Counted from the stretch's first letter, positions 1 to 7,035 are shown. The stretch: 7,259 nucleotides of DNA from an uncultured Lachnospiraceae bacterium (GCA_946623295.1 CAMOQY010000068.1:1-7259); one strand, 5' to 3'. Notes: generated from the sequence alone by a model not told the origin. Numbers and translations: made by a program.

Positions 1-1337
1 AGCGTATCCGGTTGGCGACCCAGGTGGGATCAGGACTGGTCGGCGTGGCATACATCCTTGACGAGCCGTCCATCGGCCTGCACCAGCGCGACAACGGCCG
101 CCTGCTCAGCTCCCTCATGCATCTGAGGGACCTCGGCAATTCGGTCATAGTGGTCGAACACGACGAGGAGACCATGCGCGCGGCGGACTATATCGTGGAC
201 ATCGGCCCCGGAGCCGGCGAGCACGGCGGACGGGTGATAGCTACGGGAACCGCCGAGGAGATAATGAAGGTCCCGGAGTCCGTCACGGGGCAGTATCTCT
301 CAGGCGTAAAAAAGATCCCCGTGCCGGAGAAACGCCGCAAGCCGAAGGGATATATCACGGTAAAGGGAGCCTGCGAGCACAATCTGAAAAATATCAGCGT
401 TAAGATACCTACAGGGGTGTTTACATGCGTCACCGGAGTCTCGGGTTCCGGAAAGAGCTCCCTGATCAACGAGATCCTGTACAAGACCGCCGCAAAGCGC
501 CTGAATCGCGCCCGTACCATTCCGGGCAGGCACAAGAGCATCGAGGGCTTTGAACAGCTTGACAAGGTAATAAATATAGATCAGTCGCCCATCGGGCGCT
601 CTCCCAGATCGAACCCGGCGACGTATACCGGAGTTTTTGACCTGATACGCGATCTGTTTGCAATGACGCCGGACGCCAAGGCCCGCGGCTACAGCAAGGG
701 ACGCTTCAGCTTCAACGTAAAGGGCGGCCGCTGCGAGTCGTGCTCCGGAGACGGTATCATAAAGATCGAGATGAACTTCCTGCCGGACGTATACGTCCCC
801 TGCGAGGTCTGCGGCGGGAAGCGCTATAACAGGGAAACTCTCGAGGTAAAATACAAAGGCAGGAGCATCTACGACGTTTTGGATATGACGGTGGAAGAGG
901 CCGTGGACTTCTTTAAACCGGTGCCATCCATCCGCGCCAAGATCGAAATGCTCGATTACGTCGGTCTGTCATACGTAAAGCTCGGCCAGCCGTCCACAAC
1001 TCTTTCAGGCGGCGAAGCCCAGAGAGTAAAGCTTGCGACGGAGCTCTCGAGGCGCAGTACGGGCAGGACGCTCTATATCCTCGACGAGCCCACCACGGGG
1101 CTGCATTTTGAAGACGTCAACAAGCTCGTGCAGATACTTCACCGCCTCGCGGACGGAGGAAATACCGTGGTCGTGATCGAGCATAATCTCGACGTGATCA
1201 AAACCGCCGACTACATCATAGACCTCGGGCCCGAGGGAGGCGACGGCGGCGGAAAGATCGTGGCGACGGGGACTCCGGAGCAGGTGGCCGCGTGCGAGGA
1301 TTCGTTCACCGGGCAGTATCTCAGGGATATGCTTTGA
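1..1337 (+). CDS. uvrA: UvrA excinuclease ABC subunit A, C-terminal half (5' end outside window)
   Basis: UvrA is the DNA-damage recognition ATPase of nucleotide excision repair; it dimerises, scans DNA and loads UvrB. The reading frame is already open at base 3 (RIRLATQ, the end of the first ABC signature), so this is about 444 residues of a protein usually near 940. Counting from the TTG at 12: first-domain Walker [15 protein letters not shown] (14-27) and H-loop VVEH (47-50); second-domain Walker A GVSGSGKS (142-149); a zinc module CESC (241-244) and CEVC (264-267) with the family's 19-residue spacing; signature LSGGEAQR (331-338); Walker [12 protein letters not shown] (355-365); and H391. 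All key ATPase and zinc residues are present and the C-terminus ends normally after GQYLRDML. No promoter or start is visible. The TTG at 12 is not a real start. Identity is essentially certain. Confidence 0.97.
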   Translation, partial: RIRLATQVGSGLVGVAYILDEPSIGLHQRDNGRLLSSLMHLRDLGNSVIVVEHDEETMRAADYIVDIGPGAGEHGGRVIATGTAEEIMKVPESVTGQYLSGVKKIPVPEKRRKPKGYITVKGACEHNLKNISVKIPTGVFTCVTGVSGSGKSSLINEILYKTAAKRLNRARTIPGRHKSIEGFEQLDKVINIDQSPIGRSPRSNPATYTGVFDLIRDLFAMTPDAKARGYSKGRFSFNVKGGRCESCSGDGIIKIEMNFLPDVYVPCEVCGGKRYNRETLEVKYKGRSIYDVLDMTVEEAVDFFKPVPSIRAKIEMLDYVGLSYVKLGQPSTTLSGGEAQRVKLATELSRRSTGRTLYILDEPTTGLHFEDVNKLVQILHRLADGGNTVVVIEHNLDVIKTADYIIDLGPEGGDGGGKIVATGTPEQVAACEDSFTGQYLRDML

Positions 1338-1338
1338 T

Positions 1339-1367
1339 TTGACAATACAGCCCGTTAGATGTACAAT
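1339..1367 (+). promoter_or_regulatory. SigA-type promoter for the LCP gene
   Basis: TTGACA at 1339-1344 and TACAAT at 1362-1367 are separated by exactly 17 bp: a perfect -35 and a one-mismatch -10. The -35 box begins one base after the uvrA stop codon. Transcription should start near 1373-1375, giving a leader of about 115 nt before the LCP start codon. The match is strong, but it is a prediction from sequence alone. Confidence 0.82.
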
Positions 1368-1388
1368 AACGCTTTGCCCGTGCAGGCG

Positions 1389-1452
1389 GGAGGAAACCGT
1401 CTGTCTGCGCCGGACAGTTTCTCCTTTGCGGCGTGCCGGATGCCGGCTCCGC
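1389..1452 (+). other. Two hairpins in the LCP gene leader
   Basis: The transcribed leader can fold into two stems. The first pairs 1389-1405 with 1413-1424 (GGAG, AAA and CTGTC against GACAG, TTT and CTCC, with small bulges). The second pairs GCCGG (1435-1439) with CCGGC (1443-1447), extended by GCGG (1428-1431) against CCGC (1449-1452). Neither is followed by a convincing T-run, so they are weak candidates for a uvrA terminator. I recognise no known riboswitch here. They may be leader structure or chance folding of GC-rich DNA. Confidence 0.4.
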
Positions 1453-1474
1453 GGGGACCAAATCGATAGAGTAC

Positions 1475-1479
1475 GGAGG
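1475..1479 (+). promoter_or_regulatory. Ribosome binding site of the LCP gene
   Basis: GGAGG lies 10 nt upstream of the ATG at 1490 and fixes that start codon. The spacer is T-rich and unlikely to pair. Confidence 0.8.
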
Positions 1480-1489
1480 TTTTTTATAG

Positions 1490-2656
1490 ATGACGGAGCA
1501 TAACAGACCGAGGAACGGCGCCGCCGGATCGCATCCGGTGAGAAGGCAGTCCGAGGAGGCAAAGGCTCAGGCAGTTGCAAAAAACAGAAAAAGACGCCAC
1601 AAGAAATACGTTATACTGCTCGCGGTCGAGATCGCGGCGCTGCTTATCGTGTCACTGCTCGCGGTCGGATTCTTTTATATAAAGTCCAGGTATGACGTGA
1701 TGACGGTGCAGGATCAGGATATCTCCTTTGAAAGGCACGATATCAAGACAAACGAAGGTATAGACGACAAGCTCGACGAGATAAACGAAAAGTACCAGCT
1801 CATCATGGCGTACGGCGTGGACGCCCGCAACAACACCGATCTGCTCAAGGACGCGAACGCGGATACGGATATCATCGTCTGCATCAACAAAGAGACAAAG
1901 CAGGTAAAGCTGGTGTCCGTGCTCAGAGATTCCTTCCTCTGCATGACAAACGGCAAGTACCGCAAGCTGACCGATATTTACGCGGGATACGGCGTGAAGG
2001 AATCGATCGAGACCATCAACAAAAATTTCGACCTTAATATAACCCAGTACGTCACGGTAAACTGGAAGGCTCTTGCCAAGGCCGTGGACATACTCGGCGG
2101 TATAGACGTTGAAGTCACCAACGCCGAGATCAGGCAGATCAATGAATACGGCAAAGAGGTATCAAAGGTCACAGGCTACAAGTACAGAGAGATGAGCTCC
2201 GGCTCGGGCGAGAGACATCTGACCGGTGAGCAGGCCGTCGCCTTTGCCCGTATCAGAAATGTTACCATCGACGGAGAGGGGCATGACATTGCGCGCGCCA
2301 CAAGGCAGCGCAAAGTCATAAACGCCATGCTCGTCGCTGCAAAGGACGCCGGGATCTCAGAGCTCAACAATCTGCTCAGCGAGGTCCTGCCGATGGCGGC
2401 GACCAACATCTCTTTCTCGGAGGCGCTTTCGCTTGCGTCGGACGTGGGAAGCTACACGATCTCCGATCAGGCTACGTTCCCCTTTGACTACGTTGACCAG
2501 TCAAATCTGACCACGGCATACGTTTACTACAAGACGCTGGTGAGCAACGTGTCCGATCTGCACGCCCTGCTTTTCGGGGATGAGAATTACCAGCCCTCAT
2601 CCACAGTGCAGAACATCAGCAGCTATATCGACCAGTACCGGAGAGATCATCCGTAA
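1490..2656 (+). CDS. LytR-CpsA-Psr (LCP) family cell-wall glycopolymer ligase
   Basis: LCP proteins sit in the membrane with the catalytic domain outside and transfer teichoic-acid or other glycopolymers from a polyprenyl-phosphate carrier to peptidoglycan. This 388-residue protein has a basic cytoplasmic N-terminus (1-39, ending RKRRHKK), one membrane helix (about 40-63) and an extracellular LCP domain (about 102-286). Family residues visible are A-D-T-D (124-127), SVLRDS with R146 and D147 (many members have SIPRD; here Leu replaces Pro), DILGGIDVEV (200-209), LTGEQAVAFARIR (244-256) and the phosphate-binding D266, R269, R272, Q273. The C-terminal ~100 residues match no domain I can name. 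It has its own promoter and a strong GGAGG site, so it is probably transcribed separately from uvrA. The family call is firm. The exact polymer and the choice among paralogue names (LytR, TagU and others) cannot be settled, so no symbol is given. Confidence 0.93.
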   Translation: MTEHNRPRNGAAGSHPVRRQSEEAKAQAVAKNRKRRHKKYVILLAVEIAALLIVSLLAVGFFYIKSRYDVMTVQDQDISFERHDIKTNEGIDDKLDEINEKYQLIMAYGVDARNNTDLLKDANADTDIIVCINKETKQVKLVSVLRDSFLCMTNGKYRKLTDIYAGYGVKESIETINKNFDLNITQYVTVNWKALAKAVDILGGIDVEVTNAEIRQINEYGKEVSKVTGYKYREMSSGSGERHLTGEQAVAFARIRNVTIDGEGHDIARATRQRKVINAMLVAAKDAGISELNNLLSEVLPMAATNISFSEALSLASDVGSYTISDQATFPFDYVDQSNLTTAYVYYKTLVSNVSDLHALLFGDENYQPSSTVQNISSYIDQYRRDHP

Positions 2657-2663
2657 TATTATT

Positions 2664-2687
2664 CCGCCGCGCCTGCGGCGGTTTTGG
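2664..2687 (+). terminator. Rho-independent terminator-like hairpin after the LCP gene
   Basis: CCGCCGC (2664-2670) pairs perfectly with GCGGCGG (2675-2681) around a GCCT loop, followed by TTTTGG. The stem is strong but the T-run has only four bases. It begins 8 bp after the LCP stop and ends about 10 bp before the trmO start, so complete termination would leave trmO almost no room for its own promoter. Confidence 0.7.
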
Positions 2688-2697
2688 TATCAGCCAG

Positions 2698-3408
2698 ATG
2701 CAGATCATAGCCCGCATAGAATCAGAGTTTTCAGGAAAGTTCGGAGTGCCGCGCCAGGCGGGGCTCGTGCCGGAACTGAGATCAAGGATCGTTTTCGAGC
2801 CTGAATTCAGAAACAGGGAAGCGCTGCGAGGACTGGAGGAATTTTCCCATATCTGGCTCATATGGCAGTTCTCGGAATTTGACGGAAAGGAATGGAGCCC
2901 TACGGTGCGTCCGCCGAGGCTCGGAGGAAACAAGCGGGTCGGCGTATTCGCGACGAGATCGCCGCACAGGCCGAATCCCATAGGACTTTCCTGCGTCGCT
3001 CTCGAGAGCATCGACTATGAGGCGCCGGAAGGGCCGTGCCTGATCGTGAGCGGAGCCGATCTTATGGACGGGACTCCCATATACGATATAAAGCCGTACA
3101 TACCTTATGCGGACGCCCGTCCGGACGCGCGGAGCGGTTTTGCGGACGGTGCGGAGCAGACAAAGCTGACGCTGGAGTATGCCGGGGGTGTCCGGCAGGC
3201 GCTTGCGGACTATTTCGAAGCTGCGGAGCCCGGCTCGTCGGGGCGCAGGCTGTCCGCTCTCGAGGGAGTGCTGCTTCAGGATCCCAGACCCAGGTACCAG
3301 GATGATCCCCAAAGGATATACGGCATGGGCTTTTGCGGGATAGATGTGAGGTTTTCCGTTTCGGATAGTATAGTCATGATTACCGGCTTCGTACCGGACA
3401 GTCAGTAG
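2698..3408 (+). CDS. trmO: tRNA (N6-threonylcarbamoyladenosine-37) N6-methyltransferase TrmO
   Basis: TrmO (also TsaA, YaeB or UPF0066) is a beta-barrel methyltransferase that uses S-adenosylmethionine to methylate t6A37 to m6t6A in threonine tRNA, tuning decoding. The 236-residue length matches E. coli TrmO (about 235). Diagnostic segments are FGVPRQ (15-20), the SAM-site block VFATRSPHRPNPIGLS (83-98), DLMDGTPIYDIKPY (121-134), and the small C-terminal domain's QDPRPRYQ (194-201) and IYGMGF (207-212). No residue in these blocks looks broken. The start was chosen because MQIIARIES begins where the family normally begins and no in-frame start lies upstream before the LCP stop. There is no good Shine-Dalgarno; only the GC hairpin arm lies just upstream. 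Expression is probably by read-through from the LCP transcript. Identity is firm; the regulation is inferred. Confidence 0.95.
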   Translation: MQIIARIESEFSGKFGVPRQAGLVPELRSRIVFEPEFRNREALRGLEEFSHIWLIWQFSEFDGKEWSPTVRPPRLGGNKRVGVFATRSPHRPNPIGLSCVALESIDYEAPEGPCLIVSGADLMDGTPIYDIKPYIPYADARPDARSGFADGAEQTKLTLEYAGGVRQALADYFEAAEPGSSGRRLSALEGVLLQDPRPRYQDDPQRIYGMGFCGIDVRFSVSDSIVMITGFVPDSQ

Positions 3409-3430
3409 GCGGCGACGCGCCGCATGTTTT
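3409..3430 (+). terminator. Possible weak terminator after trmO
   Basis: GCGGCG (3409-3414) pairs with CGCCGC (3418-3423) around a 3-nt loop, then ATG and TTTT. The stem is short and the T-run is offset by three bases. It lies directly between the trmO stop and the aminotransferase ribosome binding site, so it could instead be an intergenic fold in a shared transcript. Confidence 0.4.
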
Positions 3431-3433
3431 CAC

Positions 3434-3440
3434 AAGGAGG
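3434..3440 (+). promoter_or_regulatory. Ribosome binding site of the aminotransferase gene
   Basis: AAGGAGG, a near-perfect anti-SD match, lies 5 nt before the ATG at 3446 and supports that start. Confidence 0.85.
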
Positions 3441-3445
3441 CTTGT

Positions 3446-4660
3446 ATGAAGGAAATCCGCAGATCTGCAAGACTGGCAAATGTAAGCTACGCGGTCAGAG
3501 GACCGCTCGTAGCGGCGGCTGACGAGCTTATCGCACAGGGAGTCGACGTACTCAAGCTCAATATCGGCAACCCGGCCGCCTTTGGATACAGCACTTCGCA
3601 TTCGGTCATCGAGGCTATGAGCCGCAGGCTGGACGGCGCGCAGGCTTACTCGCACTCGAGAGGACTGCCCGAGGCGCGCGAAGCGGCGCTCGGCTACTGC
3701 CGGTCAAAGGGCATAAAGGATATTACTGTTAATGACGTCTACATCGGAAACGGCGCCAGCGAGCTGATAGCTATCTGTCTTAACGCGCTGATGGCCGATG
3801 GCGACGAGATACTGATACCCTCGCCCGATTATCCGCTGTGGACTGCTTCGGCGAATTTTACCGGGGGAAAAGCCGTACACTACCGCTGCGACGAGTCCTC
3901 CGACTGGATGCCGGATCTGGCTGATATCGAGTCAAAGATCACCGACAGGACCCGCGCCATCACCATCATAAATCCCAACAATCCCACGGGAGCCCTCTAC
4001 AGCGAGGACATGCTCCTGAGGATAGCGGATATCGCCCGCCGCCACGGTCTTATCGTATTTTGCGACGAGATCTACGACCGTCTGCTGATGCCGGGTGAAA
4101 AGCACACCTCCCTTGCCTCTCTCGTGGACGATCTGCTGGTCATCACCTTTAACGGGCTGTCAAAATCGCACCAGATCTGCGGCTTCCGCAGCGGCTGGAT
4201 GTGCATCAGCGGAGACAGATCAGGCGCCGCGGACTATATAGCCGGCATCAACGTCCTGCTTTCGATGAGGCTCTGCCCCAACGTTCCCGCGCAGTTCGCG
4301 CTCATCGAGGCGCTGAAGGATCCCTTTGAATGCAAGCCGCAGTTTATGCCGGGCGGCAGGACCTATGAGCAGATCGTGACGACTGCCGAGACGATCAACT
4401 CCATCCCGGGTATGAGCGTAAAGCAGGCGAGGGGCGCTTTCTATATGTTCCCCAGGATCGACGCGAAGCGCTTTAATATAACCGACGACAACAAATTCTG
4501 CATGGATTTCCTGAAAGAAAAGCACGTGCTCGTCGTGGCCGGAACGGGCTTTAACTGGCCTGATCCCGACCATTTCAGAGTGGTCTGCCTGCCTGAGGTC
4601 GCTGTTCTCAAGGAAGCTATGGAGCGTCTGGGAGATTTCCTGCAGACATACAGGCAGTGA
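3446..4660 (+). CDS. alaA: AlaA-type alanine/glutamate-pyruvate aminotransferase (PLP class I)
   Basis: This is a cytoplasmic pyridoxal-phosphate enzyme expected to interconvert pyruvate plus glutamate with alanine plus 2-oxoglutarate, the main alanine biosynthesis step. Its 404 residues match E. coli AlaA (405) almost end to end from memory, including the N-terminal RGP and VLKLNIGNPAAFG (35-47), YIGNGASELI (99-108), PSPDYPLWTA (125-134), CDESSDW (148-154), INPNNPTGA (175-183), DEIYD (207-211), FNGLSK with the Schiff-base K240, GFRSGW with phosphate-binding R248, RLCPNVPAQ (275-283), PGGRTYEQ (302-309), RGAFYMFP (329-336) and FNWPDPDHFRVV with carboxylate-binding R378. All catalytic residues are intact. 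It lies 37 bp after trmO and may share its transcript; I see no promoter of its own. Broad specificity among related subfamily I aminotransferases means the substrate is inferred from similarity. Confidence 0.93.
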   Translation: MKEIRRSARLANVSYAVRGPLVAAADELIAQGVDVLKLNIGNPAAFGYSTSHSVIEAMSRRLDGAQAYSHSRGLPEAREAALGYCRSKGIKDITVNDVYIGNGASELIAICLNALMADGDEILIPSPDYPLWTASANFTGGKAVHYRCDESSDWMPDLADIESKITDRTRAITIINPNNPTGALYSEDMLLRIADIARRHGLIVFCDEIYDRLLMPGEKHTSLASLVDDLLVITFNGLSKSHQICGFRSGWMCISGDRSGAADYIAGINVLLSMRLCPNVPAQFALIEALKDPFECKPQFMPGGRTYEQIVTTAETINSIPGMSVKQARGAFYMFPRIDAKRFNITDDNKFCMDFLKEKHVLVVAGTGFNWPDPDHFRVVCLPEVAVLKEAMERLGDFLQTYRQ

Positions 4661-4663
4661 GCG

Positions 4664-4685
4664 GCGCAAAGTTGACACTTTACGC
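4664..4685 (+). promoter_or_regulatory. Dyad overlapping the greA -35 box (candidate operator)
   Basis: GCGCAAAGT (4664-4672) and ACTTTACGC (4677-4685) are inverted repeats matching at 8 of 9 positions around a 4-nt centre (TGAC). The centre and inner arms contain the whole -35 hexamer (4672-4677). The arrangement fits binding of a dimeric repressor, or a hairpin in read-through RNA from the upstream aminotransferase gene. There is no following T-run, so it is not a standard terminator. Role unknown. Confidence 0.4.
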
Positions 4686-4700
4686 GCTTTAGTTTATAAT
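4672..4700 (+). promoter_or_regulatory. Full-consensus SigA promoter for greA
   Basis: TTGACA (4672-4677) and TATAAT (4695-4700) have a 17-bp spacer: both hexamers and the spacing match consensus exactly. The predicted start is near 4706-4708, giving a ~45-nt leader. It lies 11 bp after the alaA stop, making greA the first gene of its own unit. Confidence 0.9.
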
Positions 4701-4734
4701 ACCATGTCGCGCCCGGGTGGGCATAAAGCAAGAA

Positions 4735-4740
4735 AAGGAG
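4735..4740 (+). promoter_or_regulatory. Ribosome binding site of greA (decides the start)
   Basis: AAGGAG ends 2 nt before the ATG at 4743 and 11 nt before the in-frame ATG at 4752. Two nt is too close for normal initiation, while 11 nt is slightly long but workable, so 4752 is preferred. An in-frame ATG at 4704 sits at the predicted transcription start and cannot be used from this promoter. Confidence 0.7.
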
Positions 4741-4751
4741 CTATGAAACTT

Positions 4752-5228
4752 ATGGCCGAAAAGAAACTTTTAACAGCTGAGGGACTCAGAAAGCTGGAGG
4801 AAGAGCTGCAGGATCTCAAAGTCGTACAGCGCAAGGAGATCGCGCAGAAGATAAAGGAAGCACGCGAGCAGGGCGACCTCTCCGAAAACGCCGAGTACGA
4901 TGCGGCAAAGGAGGAGCAGCGCCACATCGAGGCGAGGATCGAGGAGCTCGAGGCGATCATCAAAAACGCCGAGACCGTAACTGAAGAGGAGCTTGATACA
5001 AAAAAGATAAACCTCGGCAGCAAGGTCGTGCTCCGCGACAAGGACACCAACGAAGACGTCGAATATCTGATAGTCGGTTCCACTGAGGCCAACGCCCTGA
5101 AGGGAAAGATCTCAAATGAATCCCCCATCGGCGCCGCCATTATGGGACACAAAAAGAACGATGTTGTAAAAGTCACCACCCCCGCCGGTCTTATCACCTA
5201 CAAGGTAATGAAGGTCGAGAGAGTGTGA
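4752..5228 (+). CDS. greA: Transcription elongation factor GreA
   Basis: GreA inserts its coiled coil into the RNA polymerase secondary channel and stimulates cleavage of backtracked RNA, rescuing stalled complexes. From the ATG at 4752 the protein is 158 residues, exactly the usual GreA length, and begins MAEKK as in many Bacillota. The N-terminal antiparallel coiled coil spans about 8-75, with the acidic tip GDLSENAEYD (41-50) carrying catalytic D42 and E45. The C-terminal FKBP-like domain includes the hallmark ISNESPIGAAIMGHKKND (120-137) and ends VKVTTPAGLITYKVMKV. The alternative start at 4743 would add three residues. It has its own consensus promoter and terminator. lysS follows, a neighbour often seen in Clostridia. 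Nothing is missing or damaged. Confidence 0.96.
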   Translation: MAEKKLLTAEGLRKLEEELQDLKVVQRKEIAQKIKEAREQGDLSENAEYDAAKEEQRHIEARIEELEAIIKNAETVTEEELDTKKINLGSKVVLRDKDTNEDVEYLIVGSTEANALKGKISNESPIGAAIMGHKKNDVVKVTTPAGLITYKVMKVERV

Positions 5229-5246
5229 TCTCGTGGAAATGATGCG

Positions 5247-5272
5247 GGGACGGCCGGTGCCGTCCCTGTTTT
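5247..5272 (+). terminator. Rho-independent terminator of greA
   Basis: GGGACGGC (5247-5254) pairs perfectly with GCCGTCCC (5259-5266) around a CGGT loop and is followed by TGTTTTAT. It starts 18 bp after the greA stop. Since no clear promoter lies between it and lysS, some read-through may feed lysS. Confidence 0.85.
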
Positions 5273-5290
5273 ATAAAAGCCCTCTTTGCG

Positions 5291-5375
5291 GGACGCAGCC
5301 GGATATCTGATCCGGACGCGGACGCAGGAGGAGATCAGCCGGAAAACCGGAGGATGCCGGCCCCAAGAGCCGGAT
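5291..5375 (+). promoter_or_regulatory. CCGG-rich structured leader of lysS
   Basis: Six CCGG tetramers fall in this stretch. Possible stems are CCGGAT (5299-5304) with ATCCGG (5310-5315); CCGG AAAA CCGG (5339-5350); and CCGGC (5357-5361) with GCCGG (5369-5373). AGCCGGAT occurs twice (5297-5304 and 5368-5375), so ATCCGG at 5310-5315 could pair with either copy; the second copy touches the lysS ribosome binding site. No T-box consensus or recognised riboswitch is seen, and I find no convincing promoter. The function is unproven. Confidence 0.35.
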
Positions 5376-5381
5376 GAGGAG
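5376..5381 (+). promoter_or_regulatory. Ribosome binding site of lysS (decides the start)
   Basis: GAGGAG lies 4 nt before the ATG at 5386. The upstream in-frame ATG at 5374 overlaps this site and has no suitably placed site of its own (the nearest GGAGG-like run is at 5349-5354, about 20 nt away), so 5386 is the likely start. Confidence 0.7.
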
Positions 5382-5385
5382 CAAA

Positions 5386-6993
5386 ATGCCAGAAAAAGAT
5401 CAGACACAGGTTCAGGAACAGGATATCAACCAGCTTCGCAAGGTCCGCAGGGACAAGCTCGCCGAGCTTGTCGCAGCAGGCCGCGATCCTTTTGTCATAA
5501 CAAAATATGACCAGACCCATCACTCCGATGAGGTCAAGGCGCTTTATGAAGCTCACGAGGCCGAGCTGCTCGCGGGCCGCGCTCCGGTAAATACCGAGGG
5601 AATGAGCGAAGAGGACGCCCGCGCGGCGGTTAAGGCCGATTATAATGAACGCCGCGAGATCATGGACGCCTCCCCGATCGAGGTGAGTATCGCCGGACGC
5701 ATGATGTTCAAGCGCGTTATGGGCAAGGCTTCCTTCTGCAATATCCGCGATCTGAAGGGCACGATCCAGGTATACGTAGCCAGAGACGCGGTGGGAGAGC
5801 AGCCCTACGCGGATTTCAAGAAATCCGATATCGGCGATATCTACGGAGTGAAGGGATACGCTTTCCGCACGATGACCGGCGAGGTCTCCGTACACGCCTC
5901 CGAGCTGACGCTTTTGTCCAAGTCGCTTCAGCCGCTTCCGGAGAAATTCCACGGGCTGACAGATACCGATACCAGATACCGCCAGAGATACGTGGATCTG
6001 ATCATGAACCCCGAGGTGAGGGATACTTTTGTAAAGCGCTCCCAGATCATCAGCGAGATCCGCAGCTTCCTTGCGGGGAGAGGCTTTATGGAGGTCGAGA
6101 CGCCTACGCTCGTAGCCAATGCCGGCGGGGCGGCCGCCAGGCCTTTTGAGACCCATTACAACGCGCTTGACGAGGACGTAAAGCTGCGCATTTCGCTGGA
6201 GCTCTACCTGAAGAGGCTCATAGTCGGCGGACTGGAGAGGGTGTTCGAGATCGGCAGGGTCTACAGAAACGAGGGCGTGGATACGCGCCACAACCCGGAA
6301 TTTACGCTCATGGAGCTCTATCAGGCATATACCGATTACAACGGCATGATGGAGCTGACCGAATCGATGTTCCGCCATCTGGCCGAAAAGGTCTGCGGCG
6401 GGCATATCGTTACGTATAACGGCGTCGAGATGGACTTCGGCAAGCCCTTTGAGCGCATGACCATGACGGATGCCGTGAAAAAGTACGCCGGCGTGGACTT
6501 TGACGCCATCGCGACCGATGAGGAGGCAAAAGCTCTGGCAAAGGAGCGCGGCCTGGAGTACGAGGAGCGCCACGGCAAGGGCGATATCCTGAATATCTTT
6601 TTCGAGGAATACTGCGAGGACAAGCTGATCCAGCCCACCTTTATCATGGATCACCCCATCGCCATCTCGCCTCTGACAAAGAGAAAGCCCGGAACCGCCG
6701 ACAAGGTGGAACGTTTTGAGCTTTTCTGCAACGGGTGGGAGATGTGCAACGCCTACTCCGAGCTGAATGACCCCATCGACCAGCGCGAGCGCTTTGCGAA
6801 GCAGGATGCAAACGCGGCTGCCGGCGATGAGGAGGCCGAGCATACCGACGAGGATTTCCTCAACGCGCTTGAGATCGGCATGCCGCCTACGGGAGGCATC
6901 GGTTACGGTATCGACCGCCTGGTGATGCTGCTCACCGACAGCGCCGCCATCAGGGACGTGCTGCTGTTCCCCACACTCAAATCTTTATCGTAA
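5386..6993 (+). CDS. lysS: Lysyl-tRNA synthetase, class II
   Basis: LysRS activates lysine with ATP and charges lysine tRNA in the cytoplasm. From the ATG at 5386 it is 535 residues, somewhat longer than the usual ~490-500. Order: N-terminal helix (LNQLRKVRRDKLAEL-like, 14-28); an extra charged stretch at about 60-97; the anticodon-binding OB fold (about 98-178, GRMMFKR to LTLLSKS); then the class II core with the motif 1 region FMEVETPTL (234-242), motif 2 RVYRNEG and RHNPEFTLMELY (291-312), and motif 3 GIGYGIDRLVMLL (504-516). Substrate-pocket blocks HPIAISPL (423-430) and CNGWEMCNAYSELNDP (448-463) are present. It ends LLFPTLKSLS at the normal core boundary. From memory, many Clostridia relatives continue with an extra C-terminal domain, absent here. 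The last codons (CTC AAA TCT TTA TCG) are A/T-richer than the rest, and AT-rich DNA follows at once. An upstream in-frame ATG at 5374 is less likely. Confidence 0.96.
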   Translation: MPEKDQTQVQEQDINQLRKVRRDKLAELVAAGRDPFVITKYDQTHHSDEVKALYEAHEAELLAGRAPVNTEGMSEEDARAAVKADYNERREIMDASPIEVSIAGRMMFKRVMGKASFCNIRDLKGTIQVYVARDAVGEQPYADFKKSDIGDIYGVKGYAFRTMTGEVSVHASELTLLSKSLQPLPEKFHGLTDTDTRYRQRYVDLIMNPEVRDTFVKRSQIISEIRSFLAGRGFMEVETPTLVANAGGAAARPFETHYNALDEDVKLRISLELYLKRLIVGGLERVFEIGRVYRNEGVDTRHNPEFTLMELYQAYTDYNGMMELTESMFRHLAEKVCGGHIVTYNGVEMDFGKPFERMTMTDAVKKYAGVDFDAIATDEEAKALAKERGLEYEERHGKGDILNIFFEEYCEDKLIQPTFIMDHPIAISPLTKRKPGTADKVERFELFCNGWEMCNAYSELNDPIDQRERFAKQDANAAAGDEEAEHTDEDFLNALEIGMPPTGGIGYGIDRLVMLLTDSAAIRDVLLFPTLKSLS

Positions 6994-7035
6994 GGAATGG
7001 CGTAAAATCAGCGGTTACAAGTAGGCAAGGTCAAG

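Noticed and set aside
1005..1580. 191-codon minus-strand frame across the uvrA/LCP gap
   Set aside because: It crosses uvrA coding sequence, the strong forward promoter and the LCP start, has Arg/Pro/Ser-rich low-information content, and matches no family.
2483..2505. Inverted repeat TTTGACT / AGTCAAA inside the LCP gene, with an internal TTGACC
   Set aside because: It lies within conserved-frame coding sequence, has no matching -10 box at proper spacing and no T-run; probably chance.
2782..3312. 176-codon minus-strand frame opposite trmO
   Set aside because: Antisense to a well-conserved gene, arginine-rich and without a start signal.
4704..4751. Upstream ATG extending GreA by 16 residues
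   Set aside because: It coincides with the predicted transcription start and lies upstream of the only ribosome binding site; the family length of 158 residues fits the ATG at 4752.
4694..5197. 167-codon minus-strand frame opposite greA
   Set aside because: Serine/phenylalanine-rich reading that is the expected antisense of a Glu/Lys-rich coiled coil; it also runs through the greA promoter.
5273..5385. T-box or lysine riboswitch upstream of lysS
   Set aside because: No T-box antiterminator consensus, specifier-loop architecture or lysine-riboswitch-scale leader is visible in this ~113-nt stretch.
5286..5510. 74-codon plus-strand frame beginning in the lysS leader (possible leader peptide)
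   Set aside because: Starts with TTG without a ribosome binding site, runs deep into lysS in another frame and contains no lysine run suggestive of attenuation.
5335..6843. 502-codon open frame on the minus strand opposite lysS
   Set aside because: It lies antisense to an intact lysS, has no ribosome binding site, and its composition mirrors GC-rich codon usage on the other strand; a shadow frame.
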